A DNA stretch of 64,000 bases, taken from the NCBI RefSeq assembly GCF_900177625.1, contig NZ_FXAU01000004.1, positions 62,001 to 126,000 of the forward strand, in the 5' to 3' direction. This DNA is from Sphingobacterium psychroaquaticum. Lineage in GTDB: Bacteria > Bacteroidota > Bacteroidia > Sphingobacteriales > Sphingobacteriaceae. The stretch's first letter is position 1. Each line of letters starts with the position of its first letter. The position numbers and the translations under genes are program-made. The notes under the pieces were generated by a model. That model was given only the letters and a program-made list of their open reading frames with translations. It had not been told where the DNA came from and did no database searches. This document shows, in pieces, positions 55,627 through 64,000 of the stretch.

Positions 55627-55658
55627 AAACTTAGATAAATTTGCTTTTATATGCAATA
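55627..55658 (-). promoter_or_regulatory. mutS upstream region; copy 2 of a 32-bp shared element
   Basis: On the minus strand this reads TATTGCATATAAA...TTTATCTAAGTTT, one mismatch in 32 from 49938-49969. A -33-like TTG and the -7-like TAAGTTTA fit a promoter about 25 bp before the TTG start of mutS. The opposite strand carries TAAATTTG. Confidence 0.7.
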
Positions 55659-55682
55659 TTAAACATAGCGGTATAAACAGGC

Positions 55683-57800
55683 TTAAAGTGCAGCTATGTT
55701 CACTTTAAAATCCTGAAAAACCAAGGCTGCTTCGGTGAAAGTTCCAGCTTTAGGCTGCACTCCTTTTAAGACCGAAGTCCGCCCTTTTTCCAAGAGATTT
55801 TTCATCTCCTTTTCCTCTAAAAGCACCCCGTGCAAAGTGCGCCAAATCTTGAAGTCGCAACCTCGTGCATAGTGGTCACATTGCGCCACCTTATCGTACA
55901 GTTGTATTTGTCCGGGCTGACATTTAGGGCACTTGATCTTCCCTTTTTGCTGCGGCTTTAATTCCTCATGCTGAATCGCAATCCGTAATTGCAGCAATTC
56001 TTTCGTGATGCGCTCCGTGTAATCCTTGATATGTTTCATAAACACATCGTACGATACCTTATTTGCACGCATTTCCTCCAGCTTCTGTTCCCATTTACCG
56101 GTCAGGGTCACTTTCGCTATCGATCGATCTTTTACCAGGTTATAGACCGCTAATCCCTTCTCTGTTGGGATTAGCTTCTTTTTATCCCTTTTAATGTAAT
56201 CCCGTTGAAATAGCGTTTCAATCGTCGCTGCACGTGTTGCCGGCGTTCCCAAACCACAATCCTTCATGGCTTGGCGCATCTCCTCATCGTCAATCTCTTT
56301 ACCCGAGGTTTCCATGGCCTTCAACAAAGAAGCTTCCGTATGTATAGGCTTTGCTTTGGTGAAACGTTCCGTCAACTCTAACGTCAAGACTTCCAGCAAC
56401 TCTTCCGCCGTTAATTTAGGCAGTTGCGCATTTTCATTATCCTGATCGTCATTATTTTTATCTTCATCAGGGAGCTCCACCTGATCGGCAGAAAGGCGCC
56501 ATCCATACTGGCGGATTACCGTTCCCTTCGCAATAAGCTCAACCCCCTGTGCATCAATAGTCACGGTTGTAATGTCTTTAAGACAAACCTCCGAAAAACT
56601 CTCCACCATACGCTTAGCAATCATATTATAGATATGCTGCTGATCTTTCGGCATCGGTCCAGGTTTCTCTTCAGTAACCAATAAAGCATGGTGATCTGTT
56701 ACTTTCTTATCATCGACCGACCGCTTATTCAGCTTGGCTCCCACCAAGTTTTTCGATATCGTAGCAATTCCCTCCTCCGCTGTATCCGCGAGATGCTGAA
56801 ACAGCTCATCGATCTTTTCAAAAACATCTTCCCCAATATAACGCGATCCCGTACGCGGATAGGTAATCACCTTTTTCTCATACAGTGTCTGCGCAATCGT
56901 TAAAGTTTGGTCCGCAGAATACCCATATTTCTTATTGGCATCCTGCTGCAGTGATGTCAGGTCAAACAATAGTGGAGGTGGTTCTTTCGTCTCCTTTGCT
57001 TCCACCTTGACCACCTTAGCCTCCGAACCTACGGTAATCTTAGCGACCGTATCCTCGGCATCTTCCTTTTTATCGATCCGGTTAGAAGTCGCCTTGAAGG
57101 CGATATTATCCTTTTCAAATCCCGCTTGTATCTTATAAAAAGCCTGTGGCTTAAAATCTTTATTCTCTAAATAACGCGAGCAAATCATCGCCAACGTCGG
57201 GGTTTGAACACGCCCAAGTGACAACAAGCCCCGATTTCCTGCGGCTAAAGTCAATGCTTGTGTCGCATTAATTCCGATTAACCAATCGGACTCCGACCGC
57301 GACCGTGCCGACATATATAAGCTATCGTACTCCGTCCCTTCTTTAAGTTTCGCGAACCCCTCTTTGATGGCTTTATCCGTTTGTGAAGAAATCCACAACC
57401 GCTTAAAGGGCACATTGGATTTTAAATAGTAATATATATTTCGGAAGATCAACTCACCCTCCCGCCCAGCATCCGTTGCTACGATAATCTCCTCGGCTTC
57501 CTCCAATAATTTTTTAATGGTGTTCAGTTGCTTTACCGCCCCCGCATCATCCATTTGCTTACCATCACGTTTTACTTTTTTCGCTTCAAGACGGAATTCC
57601 TGGGGAATAATAGGCAAATTACCGACGGACCATGTGGCATAGCCATACGCCTGCGGTGTACACAGCTGCACCAAATGTCCAAATGCATAGGTAAAAGCAT
57701 ATCCGTTACCGCTAATATAACCGTCCTTCACTTCTTTTGCCCCCATCACACGCGCCAAATCTCGCGCTACCGACGGCTTTTCAGCTATCACTACTTTCAT
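55683..57800 (-). CDS. topB: DNA topoisomerase III
   Basis: A 705-residue type IA topoisomerase. It begins MKVVIAEKPSVARDLARVMGA (Toprim), with acidic residues at ATDAGREGELIF; the active Tyr is in VITYPRTGSRYI. GLGTPATRAATIETLFQRDYI is a further conserved block. A C-terminal zinc-binding or repair-like domain is partly visible (KCPKCQPGQIQL, CDHYARGC). It relaxes and decatenates DNA, often with RecQ. It is 42 bp after dgt in the same direction, with 81 bp to mutS. Confidence 0.95.
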   Translation of the reverse strand: MKVVIAEKPSVARDLARVMGAKEVKDGYISGNGYAFTYAFGHLVQLCTPQAYGYATWSVGNLPIIPQEFRLEAKKVKRDGKQMDDAGAVKQLNTIKKLLEEAEEIIVATDAGREGELIFRNIYYYLKSNVPFKRLWISSQTDKAIKEGFAKLKEGTEYDSLYMSARSRSESDWLIGINATQALTLAAGNRGLLSLGRVQTPTLAMICSRYLENKDFKPQAFYKIQAGFEKDNIAFKATSNRIDKKEDAEDTVAKITVGSEAKVVKVEAKETKEPPPLLFDLTSLQQDANKKYGYSADQTLTIAQTLYEKKVITYPRTGSRYIGEDVFEKIDELFQHLADTAEEGIATISKNLVGAKLNKRSVDDKKVTDHHALLVTEEKPGPMPKDQQHIYNMIAKRMVESFSEVCLKDITTVTIDAQGVELIAKGTVIRQYGWRLSADQVELPDEDKNNDDQDNENAQLPKLTAEELLEVLTLELTERFTKAKPIHTEASLLKAMETSGKEIDDEEMRQAMKDCGLGTPATRAATIETLFQRDYIKRDKKKLIPTEKGLAVYNLVKDRSIAKVTLTGKWEQKLEEMRANKVSYDVFMKHIKDYTERITKELLQLRIAIQHEELKPQQKGKIKCPKCQPGQIQLYDKVAQCDHYARGCDFKIWRTLHGVLLEEKEMKNLLEKGRTSVLKGVQPKAGTFTEAALVFQDFKVNIAAL

Positions 57801-57841
57801 CGTATCGTGCTCAACTATTTTCTTATTCGTAATACCTTATG

Positions 57842-59188
57842 TTAATCTAACGAAGGAATCGAAATCCCTTTAATCTTACGGTACAGATCAACCGCATAGA
57901 CATCTGTCATTCCCGAAACAAAATCTAATACTGCCCGGATCTTACTGTATGCATCTTCTCGTTGCGTATGGAACTGCGCCGGAATCATGGCGACTAACTT
58001 CTTATCAAACAATGTCTTGTTTGTCTTGAGGTATGCAGGAACAAACTCTTCCAACAAGGCGTTCATCACCTTAAAACCTGCAATTTCGATCTGTACCACC
58101 GTCGGTGCATTGTATATCTGTGCGACCGATAGCTTTTCGATTTTTTTCATCTGCGCCACGATCACGGGATCCAAAGCATCCATTAAGGCACTTTCGAATG
58201 TTCCGCTCAGTAATTTATCTTGATGCCTAACAAATACTTCCGCACAACCATTTATCAACGTATTGATCGCCTTGGCGCGCAGTAGCTCCACACGGCTTCC
58301 ACTATCGGCCAAACCATCCAATCGCGCACGAAGGTTCTCACCGCCACATAAAGGTAAAAGCAACTCTTCAACTTCATTGTATGACAAGATCTTAAGATGA
58401 TGTGCATCCTCTAGATCGATAATATTATAACAAATATCATCCGCAGCTTCAACCAGATAAACCAAAGGGTGTCTAAGGTAACAGCGCGGATTAGATGGGT
58501 CTTGCTTTAACCCCAACTCTTTTGCAATTTTCTCAAAACTATCCTTCTCACCCGCAAAAAAACCATACTTCTTTCGGTGATGGCTTCCTTTCACATGTCC
58601 ATCAATAGCCGCACAAGGGTATTTCACAATAGCTGCTAAGGTGGCATACGTCAACGCAAAACCTTTTTCATCTTTTCCATTGAAATGATGTGTCAAGATA
58701 CGAAGAGCGTTGGCGTTTCCCTCAAAATGTGTCAAATCCTCCCACTGCTCTGCCGACACCTGCTCCCGGTATTTCTGTCCTGATCCTTGTGTAAAATAGG
58801 AAGAGATTGCCGCTTCTCCAGAATGTCCAAATGCGGGATTTCCTAAATCATGTGATAAACAAGCAGCGGATATAATATTACCGACCTCCTGTAGAAACGG
58901 GTATTTCTCATCTAGCTCAGGGTCTTCCTGTTTCATCAACGTATAGAACAAACGACCTAAGGAGCGACCAACACTGGCAACCTCTAAACTATGCGTCAAT
59001 CGATTATGCACAAATACAGCCCCAGGTAATGGGAAGACTTGCGTTTTGTTTTGTAACCTCCGAAAGGGCGATGAAAAAATTAAACGATCATAATCCCGTT
59101 GAAACTCCGACCGCGCATCAAGCGGATCGGTAACATCACGATGCTCATAGCCCCAACGTTTTGCAGAAAGCAGCTGTTTCCAATTCAT
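57842..59188 (-). CDS. dgt: Deoxyguanosinetriphosphate triphosphohydrolase
   Basis: A 448-residue HD-domain dNTPase. It hydrolyses dGTP to deoxyguanosine and tripolyphosphate. The HD motifs are FRRLQNKTQVFPLP, HNRLTHSLEVASVGRSLG, ACLSHDLGNPAFGHSGE and VEAADDICYNIIDLEDAHH. A -7 box (minus TATCTTTG) is at 59214-59221, 26 bp upstream. With topB and mutS on the same strand, this forms a nucleic-acid cluster, though each may have its own promoter. Confidence 0.95.
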   Translation of the reverse strand: MNWKQLLSAKRWGYEHRDVTDPLDARSEFQRDYDRLIFSSPFRRLQNKTQVFPLPGAVFVHNRLTHSLEVASVGRSLGRLFYTLMKQEDPELDEKYPFLQEVGNIISAACLSHDLGNPAFGHSGEAAISSYFTQGSGQKYREQVSAEQWEDLTHFEGNANALRILTHHFNGKDEKGFALTYATLAAIVKYPCAAIDGHVKGSHHRKKYGFFAGEKDSFEKIAKELGLKQDPSNPRCYLRHPLVYLVEAADDICYNIIDLEDAHHLKILSYNEVEELLLPLCGGENLRARLDGLADSGSRVELLRAKAINTLINGCAEVFVRHQDKLLSGTFESALMDALDPVIVAQMKKIEKLSVAQIYNAPTVVQIEIAGFKVMNALLEEFVPAYLKTNKTLFDKKLVAMIPAQFHTQREDAYSKIRAVLDFVSGMTDVYAVDLYRKIKGISIPSLD

Positions 59189-59416
59189 GTAAGAAATAAA
59201 TTTTGCTTACTAGCAAAGATAAGATTTTCAAACCGCTGTTACGTAAAAATTACCAACAACTGAAAAGAAGGTAATGGAGATTGCCCTATTCACCGAATCA
59301 TGCACGCGAAAAACTAAATTACAAAATGCCGTTTTCATTACAATCAACAAACTAATCTGATTAAATTGCATTTGAAGGCTATTTTCGTTAAATTTATAGC
59401 ATAAATACGAAAGACC

Positions 59417-60487
59417 ATGGCACACTATAGACTCCCCGACACCAAGAACTTCGAGCATAAAATTGATGGTAAAAACACACATTTGATTGTCCTTCGCAAC
59501 AGAAGTGGTATGCAAGTCGCCTTTACTGATTATGGTGCACGTATTGTCAGTATCTTGGTTCCCAACAAATCGGGAGATCTTACGGATGTGGTTTTAGGAT
59601 TCGATTCTATACAGGATTACTTAAAAGCTGATGAGCAGTACCATGGTGCAACCATCGGCCGTTTTGCAAACCGCATAGCCCATGGAAAATTCAGGTTGGA
59701 TGACCAAACATTTACCCTTGCACAGAACAATGGCACCAACTCACTTCACGGTGGCCCCGGTGGTTTCCATACGAAGGTATGGGATAGGCAGGTATCATTC
59801 AAAAAACGTGTTGACTTCTATTATTGCTCCCGCGATGGCGAAGAAGGCTTTCCTGGAAATCTACGGGTAAGCATCTGCTATGAGTTAAGCGAGGATAATG
59901 TGATTATCATAAAATATAAAGCGGAGACAGATAAAAAAACGGTAATCAACCTGACGAATCATGCATATTTTAATCTAAATGGAGAAGGACACAGTGATAT
60001 CCTCAATCATATACTAACAATTCCATCGGAGCACTACTTACCCATCGATGAGCAGCAAATTCCCTTTGGCTTTATGTCACCAGTCGAAGGAACCGCATTT
60101 GACTTTCGCACGGGCAAACGCATCGCGGATGAAATTAGCAACGGCGAAGAGCAACTGGAGCGAGGAAGTGGCTATGACCATACCTTTGTAAACACACAAA
60201 ATTTATCGCGCTGTGCCGCCACAGCCTTTTCAGCCACTACCGGCATACATCTTGATGTCCACACAACCGAACCGGGCATTCAGCTGTATACAGGAAACTT
60301 CTTAACCGGCAACGACATTGGAAAATCAGGAGGACGCTATACAGCACGCACTGGTTTTTGTTTCGAGACGCAACATTTCCCTGACAGCCCCAACCACCCG
60401 GAGTTCCCTTCGGTAGTCTTGGAACCAGGAATGATCTTTGAGAGCGAAACACAATATCGCTTTTCACTAAAAAAAGAGTCGCATTAA
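59417..60487 (+). CDS. galM: Aldose 1-epimerase
   Basis: A 356-residue mutarotase. It interconverts alpha and beta anomers of aldoses. Family features: GARIVSILVPNKSGDLTDVVLGFDS, GATIGRFANRIAHGKF, NGTNSLHGGPGGFHTKVW, the His in INLTNHAYFNLNGEG, and the catalytic Glu near TTEPGIQLYTGNF. No signal peptide is visible, so it is cytoplasmic. It ends before a 48-bp palindrome terminator. Confidence 0.96.
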   Translation: MAHYRLPDTKNFEHKIDGKNTHLIVLRNRSGMQVAFTDYGARIVSILVPNKSGDLTDVVLGFDSIQDYLKADEQYHGATIGRFANRIAHGKFRLDDQTFTLAQNNGTNSLHGGPGGFHTKVWDRQVSFKKRVDFYYCSRDGEEGFPGNLRVSICYELSEDNVIIIKYKAETDKKTVINLTNHAYFNLNGEGHSDILNHILTIPSEHYLPIDEQQIPFGFMSPVEGTAFDFRTGKRIADEISNGEEQLERGSGYDHTFVNTQNLSRCAATAFSATTGIHLDVHTTEPGIQLYTGNFLTGNDIGKSGGRYTARTGFCFETQHFPDSPNHPEFPSVVLEPGMIFESETQYRFSLKKESH

Positions 60488-60504
60488 GTGAAAGTGAAGG
60501 ACTA

Positions 60505-60600
60505 GCGTGATGTGATGCAACCATCGCTGGCGCGAGCTTGCCTACCGTAGGCAGGCTAGTAGCTCATGTCCGCTTGAGAAAGGCCGGAAGTTACGAACTA
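60505..60600. repeat. REP-like hairpin element, copy D
   Basis: GAGCT pairs with AGCTC and encloses TTGCCTACC-GTAGGCAG, forming a cruciform-like structure. CTGGCGCGAGC (60527-60537) is identical to copy B and GCTAGTAGCTC (60555-60565) to copy A. Confidence 0.55.
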
Positions 60601-60630
60601 GTGCTATGGCACTTCCCCAAACAGATGGCA

Positions 60631-60678
60631 GTATAACAAAAAAGTGCGTGCTAATTAGCACGCACTTTTTTGTTATAC
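60631..60678. terminator. Perfect 48-bp palindrome, bidirectional terminator of galM and argH
   Basis: A perfect self-complementary stretch centred on CTAATTAG, with GTGCGTGC arms flanked by A and T runs. It lies between the convergent galM and argH genes. Confidence 0.9.
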
Positions 60679-60697
60679 ACTTATTTTTTTAATCGCT

Positions 60698-62029
60698 CTA
60701 TTTCACCAACTCCGTTAGCGCCTGTTCCACTTTTTGAAAGCCGAAACCTCCTTTAACCTCATCAAACATCCGTTGGATCTGATCGTTGCATAGGTTTCCA
60801 ATACTTCCTTCGTGTGTATGATTCACTTCTTTAGCCGGTCTAAATGTTCCGTTGTCAATATCCAAACCTATCTGACGATATGCCTCCCGAAAAGGCACTC
60901 CTTTCAGTACTTCGTTATTTACGACCTCTACACTAAAGAGGTAATCATATTTAGCATCATCCAGAATATTATCCTTAATAGTAATATGCTGCAGCATAAA
61001 CGTAGAAATCTCCAGACAATCGCTCAACGATTGAAAAGCAGGGAACAAGTTTTCTTTCAGCAGTTGTAAATCACGATGATAACCTGAAGGAAGGTTTGTT
61101 GTCATCAGTGCAATCTCATTAGGCAGAGCCTGAATCTTATTACAGCGCGCGCGTACGAGTTCAAATACATCCGGATTCTTCTTGTGCGGCATAATACTCG
61201 AGCCTGTGGTCAAGTGTGCCGGAAAAGAAATAAATCCAAAATTCTGATTAATGAACAAACAGGCATCCATAGCAAACTTCGCCAATGTAGCAGCCACGGC
61301 GCTCATCCCTTGCGCTAAGATGCGTTCTGTTTTACCGCGTCCCATTTGTGCATAGACAACATTATAATTCAGATCATCGAAGCCTAAAAGCTCCGTTGTC
61401 ATGGTACGATTTAACGGAAAAGAAGAACCATAACCTGCAGCCGAGCCGAGTGGATTTTTATTACATACTTTCCAAGCCGCCTTTAGAAGTTCCAAATCAT
61501 CGACTAAACTTTCGGCATAAGCGCCAAACCATAGACCGAAAGAAGAGGGCATCGCAATTTGAAGGTGCGTATACCCTGGCAGTAATACATTTTTATGTTG
61601 TTCACTCAATTTGAGCAGTTGCTCAAAAAGTTTTTCCACCTGTCCGACCAAATGTTCGATCTCCGAACGGAAATATAATTTCAGATCCACCAAAACCTGA
61701 TCGTTACGGGAGCGTCCTGCATGTATCTTCTTACCCGCCTCTCCGACACGCTGCGTCAACAACATCTCCACCTGGGAATGAACATCCTCAACCGTATCTT
61801 CAATGACAAAATTACCCGCCAAGACTTCCTTGTAAATAGCTTTTAATTCTTTCTGTACAACAGCTAAATCTTCATCTGTCATTAAATCAATGCTATTCAA
61901 CATACGGGTATGTGCTAAAGAACCCAACACATCAGCCGCAGCTAAATGAAGATCCATCGCGCGATCGTTACCTACCGTAAAAGATTCTACAAAGGAATCA
62001 ACGTCAATGTTTTTTTGCCAAATTTTCAT
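60698..62029 (-). CDS. argH: Argininosuccinate lyase
   Basis: A 443-residue lyase that splits argininosuccinate to arginine and fumarate. The ATG at 62029 (MKIWQKNIDVDSFVESFTVG) is preferred to a longer frame to 62050. The superfamily signature GSSIMPHKKNPDVFELVRARCN is present, as are HAGRSRNDQVLVDLKLYFR and LLPGYTHLQIAMPSSFG. A promoter is clear on the minus strand: TTG at 62076-62078 and TATTTTTG at 62048-62055, with 20 bp between. No other arginine gene is next to it. Confidence 0.97.
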   Translation of the reverse strand: MKIWQKNIDVDSFVESFTVGNDRAMDLHLAAADVLGSLAHTRMLNSIDLMTDEDLAVVQKELKAIYKEVLAGNFVIEDTVEDVHSQVEMLLTQRVGEAGKKIHAGRSRNDQVLVDLKLYFRSEIEHLVGQVEKLFEQLLKLSEQHKNVLLPGYTHLQIAMPSSFGLWFGAYAESLVDDLELLKAAWKVCNKNPLGSAAGYGSSFPLNRTMTTELLGFDDLNYNVVYAQMGRGKTERILAQGMSAVAATLAKFAMDACLFINQNFGFISFPAHLTTGSSIMPHKKNPDVFELVRARCNKIQALPNEIALMTTNLPSGYHRDLQLLKENLFPAFQSLSDCLEISTFMLQHITIKDNILDDAKYDYLFSVEVVNNEVLKGVPFREAYRQIGLDIDNGTFRPAKEVNHTHEGSIGNLCNDQIQRMFDEVKGGFGFQKVEQALTELVK

Positions 62030-62047
62030 GTCTATCGGTTTTCTGCA

Positions 62048-62078
62048 CAAAAATAGACAAAATTGCGGGGGTGTACAA
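62048..62078 (-). promoter_or_regulatory. Promoter of argH
   Basis: Minus-strand TTG-N20-TATTTTTG, with the -7 box ending 18 bp before the ATG. Confidence 0.7.
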
Positions 62079-62271
62079 TTATTTTAAAACAGCAGTTACC
62101 GATTAATCTGCAAGCAAGAGTCTCTTCCAAAAAATGAAAAAAGCGCAAACGATAGCGTATTTCAGAAGAACCTAATCATCAGTACACTACTAAAGCCCTA
62201 GATAAATAACCGCGTTAACTCGCAGGAAACACAATAAAAAAGTGAGCACTTACTTTTTTTAAAAAAAAGTC

Positions 62272-62302
62272 TTTGCACCGAGACTTTATATACCTATGTT
62301 TG
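62272..62302 (+). promoter_or_regulatory. Promoter of an unassigned short transcript
   Basis: TTTG at 62272-62275, a 19-bp spacer and TATGTTTG at 62295-62302 match the consensus TTTG-N19-TAnnTTTG exactly, like the SRP RNA promoter. No long gene follows on this strand. Confidence 0.85.
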
Positions 62303-62318
62303 TAGACGTAAAGGGGAA

Positions 62319-62387
62319 ATGGAAAATACAAAAATAGAGGACAGTGAGTTAATACTCACACTTTATTTACCAAAGAGTAAAAACTAA
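62319..62387 (+). CDS. Possible 22-residue peptide ORF
   Basis: ATG to TAA, encoding MENTKIEDSELILTLYLPKS plus KN, preceded by a purine-rich AAAGGGGAA that could serve as a ribosome site. It is the only ORF in the candidate transcript 62307-62486. No function can be given, and it may be chance. Confidence 0.3.
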   Translation: MENTKIEDSELILTLYLPKSKN

Positions 62388-62455
62388 ATTTGATAGACGG
62401 AGGTCTTAAATCTTAAAAAAATACGACTAACCATTTATAAACTGATTTTGTTCTG

Positions 62456-62486
62456 AAGCGTATCCTGACCTGTGATACGCTTTTTT
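62456..62486 (+). terminator. Terminator of the unassigned transcript
   Basis: A 9-bp stem (AAGCGTATC with GATACGCTT) around a 9-nt loop, followed by a T run. Confidence 0.88.
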
Positions 62487-62604
62487 CATGCCCAAAATCA
62501 ATTAAAATATAACACGCTGCGCTATAGCATGCTCTGATTATTGCACAAAAAAGGATGCACCCTATGATACATCCTTCCTAATTCACGTTTTCACTTGCTC
62601 TTCT

Positions 62605-64000
62605 TTATTTTATCTCCTTATAAGGAACTTTCATATTTTGCAACATAAAAGCCCATTTATCCGTTTGCTCTGCAATGACCATAGCCGTAGATTTACCCGC
62701 ACCGTGCCCCGCTTTAGTATCAATACGGATAAGCACTGGATTAGCTCCTTTTTGATATTCCTGTAGACGCGCTGCAAATTTGAAAGAATGCGCAGGTACG
62801 ACACGATCATCATGATCCGCGGTAGACACCATGGTAGCAGGATAGGAAGTTCCAGCTTTTAACGCGTGATAAGGCGAATACTTATACAAATACTCAAACA
62901 TCTCCTTGCTATCATCAGCCGTTCCATAGTCAAAAGCCCAACCGGCTCCTGCTGTAAACTTATGATAACGCAACATATCCAACACCCCTACTGCAGGAAA
63001 CGCCACCTGGAACAGCTCAGGACGCTGGGTCATACAAGCTCCTACGAGCAACCCTCCATTCGATCCACCAGCGATTGCCAAACGTTCCGAAGAGGTATAT
63101 TTTTCACTAATCAAAAACTCCGCAGCGGCAATAAAATCATCAAATACATTCTGCTTCTGCAATTTCGTTCCGGCCACATGCCAATTCTCACCATACTCAC
63201 CGCCACCACGCAAATTCGCTACAGCATACACCCCACCTTGTTCCAGTAAAATCACGTTGCTTGTTGAGAAAGAAGGTGTCAGGCTAATATTAAAACCGCC
63301 GTAACCATAAAGCATCGTAGGATTTGTCCCATCTAGTTTAATACCTTTTTTATACGTGATTATCATCGGCACTTTCGTACCATCCTTCGACGTATAAAAA
63401 ACCTGTTTCGACTCGTACTGTGATGGATCAAAATTAATAGCTGATTTCTTATATACCTCCGATTTACCATCCGCAATCGTGTATTTATAAATTGTACCCG
63501 GATTTACATAATTCGTGAACGAATAATACAAATCTTTATCGTTACGTTTTGCACCAAATCCAGCGGCGGAGCCTATCCCAGGAAGTTCAATTTCACGTTC
63601 CATTTTTCCATCACGACTGTATTGCTTCACCAACGACGTTGCATCTTTCAAGTAGTTTGCAAAGATCTTCCCTCCACCAATAGAGGCGGATAGCACCTGA
63701 TCTGTTTCTTTGATAAGATCGGTCCAGTTCGCAGGTTGTGGTTGCGCAAAATCTGTTGTCACCACACGCCCGTTTGGTGCGTTCAACTCGGTATAAATAA
63801 ACAACTTAGACCCTTCATTATCAATAATAGAATGGTTCTTATCCATATTATCGACCACGGCAACAAAATCAGCAGCAGGATTTGTCAAGTCCTTTACATA
63901 CAATTCATTTCCGGAAGTAGCATTAGCTGCGCTTACAACCAAAAAACGCTCGTCTTCCGTTAAGCCCGCTCCAACATACCGACGTGGCTTCGTGGCACCT
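62605..64000 (-). CDS. Prolyl oligopeptidase family protein, S9A (N-terminal part outside the window)
   Basis: At least 465 residues are visible; the frame is open to the window end, and [20 protein letters not shown] precedes the ORF's first candidate start, so the true start lies beyond 64000. It shows the end of the propeller domain and the whole alpha/beta hydrolase domain of an S9A serine peptidase: the catalytic Ser in [13 protein letters not shown], Asp in [14 protein letters not shown], and His in KAGHGAGKS. Such enzymes cut proline-containing short peptides, here probably in the periplasm, though the signal sequence is not visible. Confidence 0.94.
   Translation of the reverse strand, partial: GATKPRRYVGAGLTEDERFLVVSAANATSGNELYVKDLTNPAADFVAVVDNMDKNHSIIDNEGSKLFIYTELNAPNGRVVTTDFAQPQPANWTDLIKETDQVLSASIGGGKIFANYLKDATSLVKQYSRDGKMEREIELPGIGSAAGFGAKRNDKDLYYSFTNYVNPGTIYKYTIADGKSEVYKKSAINFDPSQYESKQVFYTSKDGTKVPMIITYKKGIKLDGTNPTMLYGYGGFNISLTPSFSTSNVILLEQGGVYAVANLRGGGEYGENWHVAGTKLQKQNVFDDFIAAAEFLISEKYTSSERLAIAGGSNGGLLVGACMTQRPELFQVAFPAVGVLDMLRYHKFTAGAGWAFDYGTADDSKEMFEYLYKYSPYHALKAGTSYPATMVSTADHDDRVVPAHSFKFAARLQEYQKGANPVLIRIDTKAGHGAGKSTAMVIAEQTDKWAFMLQNMKVPYKEIK

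Larger units (their letters stand above)
62307..62486 (+). ncRNA. Candidate ~180-nt small RNA or sORF transcript, unassigned
   Basis: A transcript is predicted by a perfect promoter (62272-62302) and a strong terminator (62456-62486). The intervening 150 nt contain a small hairpin (GTGAGT-TAAT-ACTCAC, about 62344-62359). A possible 22-residue ORF (62319-62387) starts 12 nt after the expected start point. I do not recognise the RNA: it is not a tRNA, and the length would fit 6S RNA, but I see no decisive 6S structure. Next genes on either side are on the minus strand, so it is not a leader. Confidence 0.6.

Noticed and set aside
62307-62486. tRNA, tmRNA or RNase P RNA in the unassigned transcript
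   Set aside because: Too short for tmRNA or RNase P and lacks T-loop or CCA features of a tRNA.

Overview
The window is 64 kb of a chromosome that looks like a Bacteroidota member, most likely of the Sphingobacteriaceae (Sphingobacterium or a near relative; genus is inference). Evidence: two SusC/SusD pairs, an ECF sigma/FecR pair next to an STN-type SusC, AT-rich leaders without strong Shine-Dalgarno sites, and promoters of the Bacteroidota form TTTG-N19-TAnnTTTG. No insertion sequence, prophage, CRISPR array or tRNA gene was recognised.

Region 1 (1-17050) is a glycan-utilisation locus. It has the end of a GH29 alpha-L-fucosidase, a sialidase-like BNR propeller protein, a GH3 and a GH92 enzyme on the minus strand, a second GH29 fucosidase, an ECF sigma factor, a FecR anti-sigma factor, an STN-SusC transporter, a SusD and a lipoprotein that looks like an M43 metalloprotease stripped of its zinc ligands. 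The enzyme mix (fucosidase, GH92 alpha-mannosidase, GH3) fits fucosylated, mannose-rich glycans such as N-glycans.

Region 2 (17126-23780) is housekeeping: tilS, an OstA-like LPS-transport protein, rdgB, a deoxyhypusine-synthase-like enzyme, two uncharacterised proteins and a 37-residue membrane ORF.

Region 3 (23903-32284) is a second uptake locus: SusC-SusD-SusE on the minus strand, a divergent SLC45-like sugar transporter and a convergent LacI regulator. Two GGGAACGTTCCC operators lie in the 505-bp divergent intergenic region, one of them inside a perfect 34-bp palindrome. The SusE-like protein points to alpha-glucans; no hydrolase is encoded locally.

Region 4 (32347-64000) is core metabolism and information processing: a dipeptide-epimerase-like enzyme, gltB-gltD, an LptF/LptG-type permease, tgt, a GT2 glycosyltransferase, rsmG, dprA, an MHS-type transporter with a small partner, the SRP RNA gene ffs, accD, a small HExxH protein, a MerR regulator, a phosphodiesterase, a tRNA methyltransferase, mutS, topoisomerase III, dGTPase, aldose epimerase, argH and the C-terminal part of a prolyl oligopeptidase.

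The less ordinary material is mostly between or inside genes: an unassigned ~180-nt transcript with a canonical promoter and terminator (62272-62490), a 32-bp element shared almost identically by the merR and mutS promoters, REP-like hairpin repeats at several sites, a 98-bp tandem duplication, a pyrimidine-rich repeat tract, a catalytically dead M43-like lipoprotein and a Tgt lacking its zinc cysteines.
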